DNA of 64,000 nucleotides from Bacteroidota bacterium (GCA_025963715.1 JAOQAG010000005.1:62001-126000); one strand, 5' to 3'. Counted from the first letter of the stretch, positions 31,503-42,277 are shown. The notes: generated by a model not told the origin, from the sequence alone. Numbers and translations are program-made.

Positions 31503-32285
31503 ATGAGATATTTGATCATCGTTTTCATTTGTTCCGTTTTTCAATACGCGTCTGCTCAAAAAGTGCCAAGAGCATTTAAAAACGAGTCTGATTCTATTCC
31601 TCAGTTCCAATTTGGTAAAATAGAATACGATTCGCTGCTTTATTGGAATAAAAAAATGCCAAAAGATGCGCTTTTAGTAGATGGCTTAACGGCCGATGTT
31701 GATTTAACTTTTGATATTGATACATCTGGAAAAATAGAAAATATTGTTGCTTCTGATTATTCATTACGTGTAAGCAAAGAGTTCATTGAAAATAATCCGG
31801 CTTCTATTTTAAAGCGTTTGAATGATGAGCTGACATTGGAAGCGAAAAGATTGTTATTACTGACGGATGGTTTATGGGAACCGGCAAAGCTGAACAATCA
31901 AAAAATAGTAAAACGAATTTATACTACAATTGATCTTAGCGCTTATGATGAGCGATTGAATGGAAGCCAGGAGTTTTTGGATTCTTTACATAAAAACCTG
32001 GTTTATTTCCATTTAGCAACCACGGATGTAACAGACAATGCTTACAAACAGCGGAACTTATTTAAGGCTGCAGTAAGAAAAATGAAAGAGAAAAAAACAA
32101 AGCTGGCAATTGTTTATTTTCTCCAGGCAATAGATTTTAATAAAAATGATATTAATTCGTATTATAATTTAGGGATCTGTTATTACAGGACACATGATGT
32201 ACAAAACGCTTGTAAATGTTGGAATACAGGCAAAATGCTGGGCGATAAAGATGTTGAAGAATTATTAAAAAAATATTGCAAATAG
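31503..32285 (+). CDS. Exported protein with TonB-C-like and TPR regions
   Basis: Exported protein of 260 residues, not assigned to a named family. The signal peptide ends YASAQ. The central part (about 60-150) has the DVDLTFDIDTSGKIENIVAS pattern of TonB C-terminal-like beta-alpha folds that occur free in Bacteroidota. The end (about 195-258) holds one or two TPR units (KLAIVYFLQAIDFNKNDINS, YYNLGICYYR) and two Cys (ACKCW). It lies between ychF and parE with repeat-containing spacers on both sides and looks monocistronic. Function unknown. Confidence 0.65.
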   Translation: MRYLIIVFICSVFQYASAQKVPRAFKNESDSIPQFQFGKIEYDSLLYWNKKMPKDALLVDGLTADVDLTFDIDTSGKIENIVASDYSLRVSKEFIENNPASILKRLNDELTLEAKRLLLLTDGLWEPAKLNNQKIVKRIYTTIDLSAYDERLNGSQEFLDSLHKNLVYFHLATTDVTDNAYKQRNLFKAAVRKMKEKKTKLAIVYFLQAIDFNKNDINSYYNLGICYYRTHDVQNACKCWNTGKMLGDKDVEELLKKYCK

Positions 32286-32368
32286 TATGAAGTCGTTAGT
32301 CTTTAGTAATTAGAGTAATGATATAGTAAACACAGATTAGTAAATTAGTATTTATTCGTATTTAGTAG
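32286..32368. repeat. Repeats abutting the parE start
   Basis: GTCGTTAGTCTTTAGTAATT (32292) and then a 30-plus-bp phrase from 32330, CACAGATTAGTAAATTAGTA and TTATTCGTATTTAGTAG, that ends at the A of the parE ATG. Almost the same phrase lies before the MBOAT gene (56203-56241) and at 37671-37706. Confidence 0.7.
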
Positions 32369-34216
32369 ATGGAGAAAGAAGTAAAATATAACGAAGACAG
32401 TATCAAAACGCTGGAATGGAACGAACACATCCGTTTGCGTCCGGGAATGTACATTGGTAAGCTGGGCGATGGTTCATCGCCGGATGATGGGATCTACATT
32501 TTGCTGAAAGAAACCCTGGACAACTGTATCGATGAATTTGTGATGGGTAATGGAAGAAGCATTGAAGTGACCATCAAAGATAAAACCGTTCGTGTCCGCG
32601 ATTTTGGCCGCGGAATCCCTTTGGGAAAACTGGTGGATGTTGTTTCCAAGATCAATACCGGCGCAAAATACGATTCGGAAGCGTTTAAAAAATCGGTTGG
32701 TTTGAACGGAGTAGGTACCAAAGCCGTAAATGCTTTGTCGAGCTATTTCCAGGTGCAGGCTTTCCGCGAAGGAAAAACAAAATCTGCTGAGTTCAGCACC
32801 GGTAATTTATCAAAAGAAACGAAGATCGTTGATTCGGATACCCGCCAGGGAACCCTGGTAACGTTTATTCCGGATGAAAAAATATTCGGGAATTACCATT
32901 TCATCAACGAGTACATCGAAAAAATGTTGTGGAATTATGCCTACCTGAATACGGGCTTAACCATCAACTATAACGGGCAAAAATTCCATTCCGAAAACGG
33001 ATTGCTGGATTTATTGACACAAAATATCAACGGTCCGATCCTGTATCCGACCATTCATTTAAAAGGATACGATATTGAAGTGGCGCTGACGCACAGCAAT
33101 CAGCAATACGGCGAGGAGTATTATTCGTTTGTAAACGGACAGCATACCACGCAGGGCGGCACGCACCAGGGCGCTTTCCGCGAAGCGGTGGTGAAAACGA
33201 TCCGTGATTTTTTCAAAAAAGATTTTGAAGCGGTGGATGTTCGTACCTCCATTATTGCCGCTGTAAGTATAAAAGTACAGGAGCCGGTTTTCGAATCGCA
33301 AACCAAAACCAAATTAGGTTCGCAGGAGATCAGTCCAAAAGGACCTTCTGTAAAAGCATTTGTAGGAGATTTCTTAAAAACGGAGTTGGATAATTTTCTG
33401 CACAAAAATCCGGAAGTAGCACAATCCATCTTGCAAAAAATTCAGCAGAGTGAGCGCGAACGCAAAGATCTGCAAGGCATCCAGAAGCTGGCGCGCGAAC
33501 GGGCGAAACGCTCCAACCTGCACAATAAAAAGTTACGCGATTGCAGGGTGCATTTAACCTCCAACGATGAGCGCAAGTTGGAAACTACCTTGTTTATTTG
33601 CGAGGGTGATTCGGCGAGCGGTTCCATCACCAAAACACGCGATGTGAACACACAGGCGGTATTCAGCTTAAAAGGAAAACCGTTGAATGCATTCGGCCTG
33701 ACCAAAAAAATTGTGTATGAAAATGAAGAGTTCAACTTGCTGCAGGCGGCATTGAACATCGAGGACGGGATTGAAAATCTGCGCTATAATAATATTGTTG
33801 TAGCTACCGATGCCGATGTAGATGGAATGCACATCCGCTTATTGCTGATGACATTTTTCCTGCAGTTTTTCCCGGATTTAGTAAAAAACGGGCACGTGTA
33901 TATTTTGCAAACGCCTTTGTTCCGCGTCCGCAATAAAAAAGAAACGATTTATTGTTACAGTGAAGAAGAGCGCAGAAATGCAATTGCAAAACTGGGAACA
34001 AAACCGGAGATCACGCGATTTAAAGGTTTGGGAGAAATTTCGCCGGATGAATTTAAAATGTTTATCGGGAAAGATATCCGCAAAGATCCTGTGATCATTG
34101 GAAAAGACCGTACCATCATCGACATGCTTGGTTATTACATGGGGAAAAATACACAGGAGCGCCAGGATTTTATCATTGATAATTTGGTGGTGGAGAAGGA
34201 TTTGGTGGAAGAATAA
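32369..34216 (+). CDS. parE: DNA topoisomerase IV subunit B
   Basis: ATPase subunit of 615 residues of a type IIA topoisomerase. The GHKL domain has [16 protein letters not shown] (Asn and Asp for ATP/Mg), [10 protein letters not shown] and the lid [20 protein letters not shown]. The Toprim domain has [11 protein letters not shown] and [14 protein letters not shown]. The short length without the GyrB insert, and pairing with parC 82 nt downstream, favour Topo IV over gyrase. It decatenates replicated chromosomes. Bacteroidota usually carry separate gyrA/gyrB elsewhere. A dispersed repeat touches the start codon. Confidence 0.93.
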   Translation: MEKEVKYNEDSIKTLEWNEHIRLRPGMYIGKLGDGSSPDDGIYILLKETLDNCIDEFVMGNGRSIEVTIKDKTVRVRDFGRGIPLGKLVDVVSKINTGAKYDSEAFKKSVGLNGVGTKAVNALSSYFQVQAFREGKTKSAEFSTGNLSKETKIVDSDTRQGTLVTFIPDEKIFGNYHFINEYIEKMLWNYAYLNTGLTINYNGQKFHSENGLLDLLTQNINGPILYPTIHLKGYDIEVALTHSNQQYGEEYYSFVNGQHTTQGGTHQGAFREAVVKTIRDFFKKDFEAVDVRTSIIAAVSIKVQEPVFESQTKTKLGSQEISPKGPSVKAFVGDFLKTELDNFLHKNPEVAQSILQKIQQSERERKDLQGIQKLARERAKRSNLHNKKLRDCRVHLTSNDERKLETTLFICEGDSASGSITKTRDVNTQAVFSLKGKPLNAFGLTKKIVYENEEFNLLQAALNIEDGIENLRYNNIVVATDADVDGMHIRLLLMTFFLQFFPDLVKNGHVYILQTPLFRVRNKKETIYCYSEEERRNAIAKLGTKPEITRFKGLGEISPDEFKMFIGKDIRKDPVIIGKDRTIIDMLGYYMGKNTQERQDFIIDNLVVEKDLVEE

Positions 34217-34298
34217 AAGAATCAAGATACAAGAACCAGGACGCTGTGTGTAGGGATTTAGTTTTTTAGAATTTAGAGATTAGAATTTTTTAATATTT

Positions 34299-37010
34299 AT
34301 GGATAACGAAAATATAAATGAAGATTTAACCGGTGGAGGTGATGAGTTACACAATGTAATTCACGTTTCCGGGATGTACCAGAATTGGTTTTTGGATTAT
34401 GCTTCCTATGTAATTCTGGAACGCGCTGTGCCCTATGTGGAAGACGGTTTGAAACCCGTTCAGCGCCGGATCCTGCATTCGATGGACGACCTGGATGACG
34501 GACGCTATAATAAAGTGGCGAACATCATCGGACACACCATGAAATACCATCCGCATGGTGATGCCAGTATTGGCGATGCTTTGGTGGCATTAGGGCAAAA
34601 AGATCTGTTGATTGACACACAGGGAAACTGGGGGAATATTTTAACCGGCGACCGTGCAGCAGCGCCGCGTTACATCGAAGCGCGTTTATCCAAGTTTGCA
34701 GTGGAAGTGGTTTTTAATCCTAAAACAACTACCTGGTTATCCAGTTACGATGGAAGAAACAAAGAGCCGGAAACACTGCCGGTAAAATTCCCCTTGTTAT
34801 TGGCGCAGGGAGTAGAAGGGATTGCGGTAGGTTTAGCCTGTAAAATGCTGCCGCATAATTTTAATGAATTGTGCGATGCTTCCGTTGCTGTGCTTCGCGG
34901 TAAGCGCACAGATATTTTGCCTGATTTTGCAACAGCCGGTATGGCTGATTTCAGTAATTACAACGATGGTTTGCGCGGTGGAAAAGTGAGGGTGCGTGCA
35001 AAAATTTCGCAGCTCGATAAAAAAACACTGGTTGTTTCCGAGATTCCGTTTGGTACCACCACCGGATCATTGATCGATAGTATTGTAGCGGCAAATGATA
35101 AAGGAAAGATCAAGATCCGCAAAGTGGAAGATAATACCTCCGATTCGGTGGAAATTGTGATCCATCTGGTTCCGGGCATTTCGCCTGATAAAACCATTGA
35201 TGCCTTGTATGCATTTACGGATTGCGAAGTTTCTATTTCGCCGAATGCCTGCATCATTGAAAACGACCGTCCGAAATTTATAGGCGTGAATGAGATCTTG
35301 CGGCTTTCGACACACCGCACACTTGAATTATTAAAGCGTGAGCTGCAGATCGAAAAGGCTGAATTGCAGGAATCGTACATGTTTGCATCGCTTGAGAAGA
35401 TCTTCATCAAGGATGAAATGTACATCGAGTTCAAGAATTATTCGAACAAGGAAACGTTGTTCCAGTATTTGGACGGACGCTTTACGAAATACAAAAAACA
35501 ATTTATCCGCGAGATCACCAACGAGGATTATGAAAAATTGACGCAGATCCCGATGATCCGCATCACGCGTTTTGACTCGGCGAAAGCGGATGAAAAAATG
35601 AAAGCGCTGGATGCACGCATCAAAGAAATTGATCATCACCTGGCCAACCTTATTGATTACGCCGTGGAATATTTCAAAAATCTGAAAAAGAAATACGGTG
35701 TGGGACGTGAGCGGAAGACGGAAATTAAGCCGTTTGAAAGTATTGTGGCAACAAGCGTTGTGGTTGCCAACGAAAAATTATATGTGAACCGCGAAGAAGG
35801 TTTTGCCGGTTACGGATTGAAGAAAGATGAATTTGTGGGCGAGTGTTCCGACATTGACGATATCATTGTGTTCCGCAAGGATGGAACCATGCAGGTTTCC
35901 AAAGTAGCGGACAAGGCATTTGTAGGAAAAGACCTAATCCACATTGCGGTGTTCAAGAAAAACGATGAACGCACTATTTACAATGTGATCTACCGCGATG
36001 GAAAAGCAGGAGCGGTGTTCATGAAACGTTTCCCGGTAACGGGCGTAACGCGCGATAAGCAATACGACCTGACGAAAGGAACAAAAGGCTCGGAGGTGCT
36101 TTATTTTACGGCCAATCCAAACGGAGAAGCGGAAATTGTGGAGGTGCAGCTGAAACCAATGCCGGGCTTGCGCAAAGTGCAATGGGATCTTAATTTTGCA
36201 GAACTAGCTGTGAAAGGCCGTAATTCCATGGGTAACGTGGTAACGAAATACGCAACTAAAAAGGTAATAAAAGTAAGGGAGGGCGTTTCCACTTTAGGTG
36301 CGCGCGATATTTGGTTTGACGATACTGTACAGCGTTTGAATACGGATAAGCGCGGAACATTCCTTGGAAGTTTCGGGCCGGAAGATAAGATCCTGACGAT
36401 CACACAGAGCGGGCATTACAAGCTTACAGGTTTTGATGTATCCACACACTTTGATCAGGATATGATCCTGATCGAAAAATTCAATCCGCGCAAAGCAGTA
36501 TCGGCAGTGTACCTGGATGGCGAAAGCAAAACGTATTTTGTAAAACGTTTTATAGTGGAACCAACCGATAAAAAAGTATTATTTGTTTCCGAAGCGGAAG
36601 GCTCCCGCATTGAAGTGGTAACAACGGAAGCGTTGCCGGTGGTTGAGGTGAAATTCAGCAAGGTAAAAGACAAAGAAGTGCCTGCGGAAACGATCAACCT
36701 CACCGAATTTATTGAAGTGAAAGGTCTGAAAGCAAAAGGAAATAAATTATCGTATGCGAAAGTAAAAGACATTACGTTATTGCCGCCGGTGGAGGTGCCA
36801 ATTGAGGAAGATGTGCTGGATGAGTTTGAAGAAAGCGGCATGTCGCCTTTGGAAGCGATCAAAAAAGCGCAGGAACCGGTAAAGGAAAAAACAATTCGTT
36901 CGATTGATCAGATGATCAATGAGGAGATCAAATTACCATCTGAGGAAAAAAAGAAAAAGAAAAAAAAGGATGAGGATGATGGGGAGCAGATCACGATGAA
37001 CCTGGATTAA
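34299..37010 (+). CDS. parC: DNA topoisomerase IV subunit A
   Basis: DNA-cleaving subunit of 903 residues. The winged-helix region reads YASYVILERAVPYVEDGLKP and QRRILHSM. The catalytic Tyr is Y125 in AAAPRYIEARLS, next to the Arg. Coiled-coil arms occupy about 340-470, followed by a C-terminal beta-pinwheel (about 500-850) and an acidic/basic tail with a K-rich run (KKKKKKDEDD, about 885-895). The tail beyond the pinwheel is longer than in typical ParC. It forms a heterotetramer with the ParE encoded 82 nt upstream; cotranscription is likely. Confidence 0.93.
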   Translation: MDNENINEDLTGGGDELHNVIHVSGMYQNWFLDYASYVILERAVPYVEDGLKPVQRRILHSMDDLDDGRYNKVANIIGHTMKYHPHGDASIGDALVALGQKDLLIDTQGNWGNILTGDRAAAPRYIEARLSKFAVEVVFNPKTTTWLSSYDGRNKEPETLPVKFPLLLAQGVEGIAVGLACKMLPHNFNELCDASVAVLRGKRTDILPDFATAGMADFSNYNDGLRGGKVRVRAKISQLDKKTLVVSEIPFGTTTGSLIDSIVAANDKGKIKIRKVEDNTSDSVEIVIHLVPGISPDKTIDALYAFTDCEVSISPNACIIENDRPKFIGVNEILRLSTHRTLELLKRELQIEKAELQESYMFASLEKIFIKDEMYIEFKNYSNKETLFQYLDGRFTKYKKQFIREITNEDYEKLTQIPMIRITRFDSAKADEKMKALDARIKEIDHHLANLIDYAVEYFKNLKKKYGVGRERKTEIKPFESIVATSVVVANEKLYVNREEGFAGYGLKKDEFVGECSDIDDIIVFRKDGTMQVSKVADKAFVGKDLIHIAVFKKNDERTIYNVIYRDGKAGAVFMKRFPVTGVTRDKQYDLTKGTKGSEVLYFTANPNGEAEIVEVQLKPMPGLRKVQWDLNFAELAVKGRNSMGNVVTKYATKKVIKVREGVSTLGARDIWFDDTVQRLNTDKRGTFLGSFGPEDKILTITQSGHYKLTGFDVSTHFDQDMILIEKFNPRKAVSAVYLDGESKTYFVKRFIVEPTDKKVLFVSEAEGSRIEVVTTEALPVVEVKFSKVKDKEVPAETINLTEFIEVKGLKAKGNKLSYAKVKDITLLPPVEVPIEEDVLDEFEESGMSPLEAIKKAQEPVKEKTIRSIDQMINEEIKLPSEEKKKKKKKDEDDGEQITMNLD

Positions 37011-37830
37011 TATTTTTTTAATAGAACGCGGATGACGCGGATCTTGCTGACGTACACGGATTTTTTTAGGTGTTGATTTGTAAGGTTCGCGTTATTTTTT
37101 TACGTCTGTGTGATGTGCTGCTGTGTATTGGAACGCAGATAAAAAATGATTTTTATGATGTAAAAAAGGATCGCCTGTGGCGCTTATGATCAAATTATGA
37201 TTTGATTGTAACGCAAATTTATCAGGCAAATAATTAATGGTAATTGTCTTGGTAAACTAAACACAGTACAGCAATCACTATTAAAAAGAATGTTCATCCG
37301 GGTAGACGCTTTTGATCTTGTGCAGCGATAGCGGGAATGATCGCCGCACAAATAACAGAAGAGAAATGAATTTGATTTTAAATTTATCAAATCAATGCTG
37401 AGAATTAATTGGCGATCGTTAACCGTGGTTCTTCTGAGCGAAAGCGGAAGAAGAAATCGCATTACAAGATCGTCCCGCACGTGCGGGATTGGTTACTTTT
37501 TGGCCGCCAAAAAGTGACAAGAAAAAACAAGAACTACCTGTTTTAATTTGAAATGTATCTTTCCATTTTTACATTACATACCAACGTTTGCTATTACCCC
37601 ATCAAGGGATTTGAAACCCTTGAAGGGATAGTTCTTTTTAACACACAGCAACACACACAGCAACACACACAGATTAGTAGATTCGTATTAATTCGTATTT
37701 AGTAGACCCACAGATTCGTAATATTCGTTCCTGTTCGTTATCCGTACATCCGTACCCTTGTTTTTTCCAAATAAAATCCCGTACTTGGTAGTACAAATCA
37801 TCTCTCAATTAATCCAGAAACTCATTTGAA
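37011..37830. repeat. 820-bp non-coding region with dispersed repeat copy 2
   Basis: The largest gene-free gap. Positions 37121-37519 match 1483-1866 in ordered blocks and end in the palindrome TACTTTTTGGCCGCCAAAAAGTGA (37494-37517, shown in two halves: TACTTTTTGG and CCAAAAAGTGA). An additional hairpin CGTCCCGCACGTGCGGGAT lies at 37471-37489. Then come CAAGGG-ATTTGAAA-CCCTTG (about 37603-37622), CAACACACACAG tandem units (about 37641-37672), and GTTCCTGTTCGTTATCCGTA (37728). A short frame on the minus strand near 37190-37480 is not protein-like. Confidence 0.7.
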
Positions 37831-40254
37831 ATGAAATTACAAAAAATCATCGCGCTGGCATCTGCTGCCCTTGCGTTTATTACTGTGGCACCGGCACAAA
37901 ACTTAAACCTGGTACAACGCGGCCATCTTTCTTACGGTACCCAAACCTGCGCCAACATTTGCGGATACGTGGATTCACTCGGGAACGAATATGCGCTTGT
38001 GGGCGCTTCCGTGGGATTATCCATAGTAGATGTAACCGATCCAACCACGCCAACACAAGTGTATCAGCACGTAGGCCCGGCCAATGCACAATCCGAATGG
38101 CAGGAAATTAAAGTACGCGGTAAATATGCATACGTAACTACCGAAGCTGGTGGCGGTTTGCAGATCTTTAACCTGAGCAGCTTACCGGATGTTTCCGGCA
38201 TTACCATGCACAGCTGGACAGGTGATGGCGCCGCAACGGGCCTGAACACGATCCACGCGCTGCACATCGACGGACATTATGTATACCTCTACGGAAGTAA
38301 TAAATTTAACGGAGGCGCACTCGTAGCCGATATTACCGATCCATGGAATCCGACTTATGCCGGAAATTATTCGGTGGGAACAGGCAGTAACCAGGCATAC
38401 GTGCACGATGGTTATGTGCGTAACGATACACTGTATGCGGGACATATTTATTCGGGTTATTTTTCCATTGTGGATTTCAGAAATAAAAATGCACCGGTAG
38501 AATTGGCAAACCAATACACACCAAGCAATTTTACACACAACACCTGGTTATCAACCAACAGTAAAATTTTATTTACTACGGATGAAGTCGATAATTCCTT
38601 TTTAACATCCTACGATATTTCGGATGTAAGTAACATCATTCAGCTGGATAAGATCCAGTCGAATCCGGGCTCGCAATCCATTGTGCACAATACACACATC
38701 ATCAATGTGGCAGGGAATGATTATGCAGTTACATCGTGGTACCGCGATGGATTTACCATTGTGGATGCAGGCCGTCCGAATAACCTGATCCAGGTTGGTA
38801 ATTACGATACCTATCCATCCGGCAGCGGTGGCGGCTTTAACGGCGATTGGGGTGTGTACCCGTTCCTGCCATCCGGCACTATTGTGGTTTCTAATATCGA
38901 AGACGGCTTGTACGTATTTACACCAACGTATGTGCGTGCCTGTTACCTTGAAGGTGCTGTAACTGACAGTGTTTGTGGCGTACAGCTGAACAATGTCCAT
39001 GTTACGGTTACCGCCATGATCAATGACAGTACTGATATTTCCGGGCAATACCGCACTGGTAGCGCCATTCCCGGAACGTATTCCGTTACCTTCTCAAAAT
39101 CAGGTTATATTACCAAAACCATTACAGGTGTGGTATTATCGCCGGGGATAGTAAATAACCTCAATGTGGCATTGGTGCCATTTAATACTGTAGCGCTTAA
39201 CGGTAGCACCAGCGATGCTTCCAGCACATTGCCCCTTGCAAATGCAGTGGTGATGATCAACGATGCAACAAATGCTTATAGCTTTGTTTCCGATGCATCG
39301 GGAGCGTTTAACAGCTGTAATGTGGTAGCCGCTACGGATTATAACATCACCGCAGGCAAATGGGGATACAACACCGTTTGTTTGTCGGGGCAGGACATTA
39401 ATTCCGCTGCCAGTACACTTTCATTACCATTGGTAAAAGGTTATTACGATGATTTTTCATTGAACCTCGGCTGGACTGTTTCCAGTACTGCAACAACCGG
39501 TATGTGGGTTAGAGGCGTGCCGATCGAAACAGTTAACGCCTCTGCGATCTCCAATCCGGGAACGGACGACAGCACCGATTGCGGAAATATTGCTTACATC
39601 ACCGGTAATGGAGGTGGTACAGCTTCCGCAGATGATGTGGATAACGGTGTAACAACATTAACGTCGCCGGTCTTTGACCTGACGACATACACTAATCCGT
39701 ATGTTGATTTCTCCCGTTGGTTTTACAATGCAGGCGGAACAGGAACACCAAATGATTCATTGACGGTATCGATCAGTAACGGACTTACTACCGTGATGCT
39801 GGATGTTGCGGTTTACAACACACCGGGCAACTCGAGCTGGATCCACAAATCATTTAAAGTAACGGATTTTATTGCACCGACAGCTACGATGAAAATGATT
39901 GTAAGAACAGAGGATAACAATCCGGGACATCTGGTAGAAGCCGGTTTTGATAAATTTGTAGTGAGCGAAGGCCCAACCGGAATTGATGAATATGCTATGA
40001 ATGTACCGGTGATCAGCGCTTCGCCAAATCCATTTACCACCGAAACAACCATTCATTACGAGATCAAAAATAATATGGCTTCAAATGCAAGTATGATTGT
40101 AACAGATGTAACCGGAAGGGTAGTGGAGAGCATAAAATTAAACCAGGCAAGTGGTTCTGTTTTGTTGAATACGTCTATTAATTCAGGTGTTTATTTTGTA
40201 ACGATCATCAATGGGAATCAAGCGAGGATCCCGGTGAAGATCATGAAAATGTGA
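37831..40254 (+). CDS. T9SS-secreted LVIVD/choice-of-anchor protein
   Basis: Secreted protein of 807 residues. The signal peptide ends VAPAQ. Residues about 25-375 have LVIVD-type repeats (GLSIVDVTDPTTPTQVYQHV, GGLQIFNLSSLPDVSG, FTIVDAGRPNN) forming a propeller of the choice-of-anchor B kind. Two carboxypeptidase-regulatory-like Ig folds follow (about 378-540), then a jelly-roll-like adhesion region. The C-terminal type IX sorting domain (about 730-807) has SASPNPFTTETTIHYEI and GVYFVTIINGN. Exported via Sec and T9SS to the surface or medium. Monocistronic, with a strong terminator 97 bp downstream. Confidence 0.9.
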   Translation: MKLQKIIALASAALAFITVAPAQNLNLVQRGHLSYGTQTCANICGYVDSLGNEYALVGASVGLSIVDVTDPTTPTQVYQHVGPANAQSEWQEIKVRGKYAYVTTEAGGGLQIFNLSSLPDVSGITMHSWTGDGAATGLNTIHALHIDGHYVYLYGSNKFNGGALVADITDPWNPTYAGNYSVGTGSNQAYVHDGYVRNDTLYAGHIYSGYFSIVDFRNKNAPVELANQYTPSNFTHNTWLSTNSKILFTTDEVDNSFLTSYDISDVSNIIQLDKIQSNPGSQSIVHNTHIINVAGNDYAVTSWYRDGFTIVDAGRPNNLIQVGNYDTYPSGSGGGFNGDWGVYPFLPSGTIVVSNIEDGLYVFTPTYVRACYLEGAVTDSVCGVQLNNVHVTVTAMINDSTDISGQYRTGSAIPGTYSVTFSKSGYITKTITGVVLSPGIVNNLNVALVPFNTVALNGSTSDASSTLPLANAVVMINDATNAYSFVSDASGAFNSCNVVAATDYNITAGKWGYNTVCLSGQDINSAASTLSLPLVKGYYDDFSLNLGWTVSSTATTGMWVRGVPIETVNASAISNPGTDDSTDCGNIAYITGNGGGTASADDVDNGVTTLTSPVFDLTTYTNPYVDFSRWFYNAGGTGTPNDSLTVSISNGLTTVMLDVAVYNTPGNSSWIHKSFKVTDFIAPTATMKMIVRTEDNNPGHLVEAGFDKFVVSEGPTGIDEYAMNVPVISASPNPFTTETTIHYEIKNNMASNASMIVTDVTGRVVESIKLNQASGSVLLNTSINSGVYFVTIINGNQARIPVKIMKM

Positions 40255-40350
40255 TACGGATAGCGAATAAAAAACGAAAAACGAATCTGTGTATGAGCTG
40301 CGTATCTTTACCGCAAAGAGCGCAAAGAAGGCGCAGAGATCGCAAAGTAT

Positions 40351-40392
40351 TATAAAAAAATGTCCCGGTAAACGCCGGGACATTTTTTTATA
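40351..40392. terminator. Bidirectional terminator
   Basis: Perfect 18-bp stem TATAAAAAAATGTCCCGG / CCGGGACATTTTTTTATA with loop TAAACG (40369-40374). It lies between the T9SS protein gene and the convergent gene ending at 40529. A CGCAAAGAGCGCAAAGAAGG repeat precedes it (40314). Confidence 0.9.
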
Positions 40393-40528
40393 ATACATTT
40401 CTTCGCGTCCCCTTCGGTAAAAACACGTACAGCATCTGCGTAAAGCAAACACATCGCAAACTTCCGAATTGGAACTTCCGCATTCCGCCTTAATAACAAA
40501 TCCAGTACGTCAAAATTTTAAACTTTTT

Positions 40529-41242
40529 TTAAAAGGAGTAACCAAGATTGATCCCCGCAACGGCATTTAAATGCGAGTTATAAATATCTCCGAAATCTTC
40601 CGTATCGAGCTGATAGGTATTTCGGGAACCGGAATGATAATATAATTTATTTGATTTATACCCGAGCCCGGCATATATATCGATCGTAAGCCGGTTGATT
40701 TTACCGGCCTGTACGCCAATCACACCATCAATATTAAAATTGCGGAAATCATAATATATATCATTGTAATAACGCTGCAAGCCAATGGAGATCCTTGCAT
40801 TGGCATACGAAACCATCGGTGCAAAATAAAAACCATACGGCGCATAATGTCTGCGTCCGATCCAATAAAATTTATGTTCGTATTGTACCCGCCAGCCATT
40901 GATCTTGTAAAATTCGTTGTGCGGAATGTTTGCAAGATTTTCCACTGCTTTTACAAACAAGCTTTTACCTAAATAAGAAACCGCCAGTTGTTCCGATTGC
41001 CTTTTACCGCTGGTAATTTCCATCATCAGGCGGTATTCGGCAGTAAACGGCACCACGCCCCCGGAAAGGATAGCGGTTGGACATGTTTTGATGACCAGCG
41101 GCGGAAGAAACATTTTTTCACGCAGATCGCTGCTCTCTTTTTGGATTCTTTTTTTGTAAATGGTATCGGTCGCTACCGCAGTAGCAGTGAAGTGAAGCAG
41201 GAGAGCGACGAATAAAAATAAATATGTAAGCTTCTGATTCAA
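40529..41242 (-). CDS. Exported protein, likely outer membrane
   Basis: Protein of 237 residues, not assigned to a named family. A strong signal peptide (YLFLFVALLLHFTATAVA) is followed by a beta-rich, tyrosine-rich domain (YYNDIYYDFRNFNIDGVIGV, IDIYAGLGYKSNKLYYH) that ends in Phe (NLGYSF), as expected for an outer membrane beta-barrel. The only usable start is TTG at 41242, six nt after the tsaD stop codon, so translation is probably coupled to tsaD. No ATG or GTG gives the signal peptide. Confidence 0.7.
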   Translation of the reverse strand: MNQKLTYLFLFVALLLHFTATAVATDTIYKKRIQKESSDLREKMFLPPLVIKTCPTAILSGGVVPFTAEYRLMMEITSGKRQSEQLAVSYLGKSLFVKAVENLANIPHNEFYKINGWRVQYEHKFYWIGRRHYAPYGFYFAPMVSYANARISIGLQRYYNDIYYDFRNFNIDGVIGVQAGKINRLTIDIYAGLGYKSNKLYYHSGSRNTYQLDTEDFGDIYNSHLNAVAGINLGYSF

Positions 41243-41248
41243 TCGCGT

Positions 41249-42277
41249 TTATTTTAGTTGGTAGCGTGCAAGCGGTGTAATATCCTGTGAGGCAAATTCG
41301 GAGCGTAAAAATTTATAATATCCTGTAATTGCTATCATTGCCGCATTGTCGGTACAATATTCAAATTTAGGGATGAAGACTTTCCAGCCCAGTTCTTTTT
41401 CTAATCCGTATAATGTGTTGCGCAGCCCGCTGTTCGCGGAAACGCCGCCCGCAATCGCAATTTGCCTGATGCCGGTTTGTTCCGCTGCTTTTTTTAATTT
41501 ATCCATAAGGATCGTAATGATCGTGTGCTGGATGGAGGCGCAAATATCGTTTTTATTTGTTTCTGTAAAGTTGGGATTGGCCGCCGACTGATTATTAATA
41601 AAATTCATAAATCCCGTTTTTAATCCACTAAAACTAAAATTCAGCTCCGGGATCTGCGGCTTCGAAAATTTGAATGCCAGCGGATTTCCTTCTTTTGCAT
41701 ATTTATCGATCAGCGGTCCGCCCGGATAAGGAAGCCCCATGATCTTCGCCGCTTTGTCGAATGCCTCACCGGCAGCGTCATCAATCGTTTCGCCGATCAC
41801 CGTCATGTCAAAAAAATCTTTTACCAGCACAATCTGCGTATGTCCGCCCGAAACAGTCAAACACAAAAATGGAAATTCCGGGTGTTGTTCGGTTTGTTCC
41901 GGCGTGTCAATAAAATGCGCCAAAATATGGCCCTGCATATGATTTACCTCGATCATGGGAATGTTCAAACCCATGGCAAATGCCTTTGAAAAGGAAGTAC
42001 CTACCAGTAGCGAACCCATTAGTCCGGGCCCGCGTGTGAACGCAATTGCAGTGATCTCTTCCTTGCTGATCCCGGCGCGTTTGATCGCCTGATCCACCAC
42101 CGGGATAATGTTTTGCTGGTGCGCACGCGATGCCAGTTCAGGCACCACACCGCCATACGCTTTGTGAATGTCCTGGTTAGCAACAATATTGGCAAGCAAT
42201 TTGCCGTTTTTAATCACAGCAGCCGCAGTATCATCGCAGGATGATTCAATGCCTAAAATGATGGTTGTTTTACTCAT
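41249..42277 (-). CDS. tsaD: tRNA threonylcarbamoyladenosine transferase subunit TsaD
   Basis: ASKHA-fold enzyme of 342 residues that transfers the threonylcarbamoyl group to A37 of ANN-decoding tRNAs. The N-terminus is LGIESSCDDTAAAV. The iron-binding motif is in EVNHMQGHILAHF (two His). It also has LTVSGGHTQIVLV, DDAAGEAFDKAAKIMGLPYPGGP and the C-terminal CTDNAAMIA. All are intact. It is followed closely by an exported-protein gene and divergent from the tamB-like gene; a TACCTTTG box on its strand lies 47 nt upstream. Confidence 0.97.
   Translation of the reverse strand: MSKTTIILGIESSCDDTAAAVIKNGKLLANIVANQDIHKAYGGVVPELASRAHQQNIIPVVDQAIKRAGISKEEITAIAFTRGPGLMGSLLVGTSFSKAFAMGLNIPMIEVNHMQGHILAHFIDTPEQTEQHPEFPFLCLTVSGGHTQIVLVKDFFDMTVIGETIDDAAGEAFDKAAKIMGLPYPGGPLIDKYAKEGNPLAFKFSKPQIPELNFSFSGLKTGFMNFINNQSAANPNFTETNKNDICASIQHTIITILMDKLKKAAEQTGIRQIAIAGGVSANSGLRNTLYGLEKELGWKVFIPKFEYCTDNAAMIAITGYYKFLRSEFASQDITPLARYQLK

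Noticed and set aside
36940-36990. Lysine-rich run at the ParC C-terminus as a frameshift site
   Set aside because: The frame continues to an acidic tail and stop in a plausible way; A-rich codons explain the run.
32369-37010. The two topoisomerase genes as gyrB/gyrA
   Set aside because: Short B subunit without the GyrB insert, and its direct pairing with an A subunit next door, fit the Topo IV pair better, though only a tree would settle it.
37641-37672. CAACACACACAG units as a CRISPR or origin iteron array
   Set aside because: Only two or three contiguous units, no spacers, no DnaA-box cluster and no replication genes nearby.
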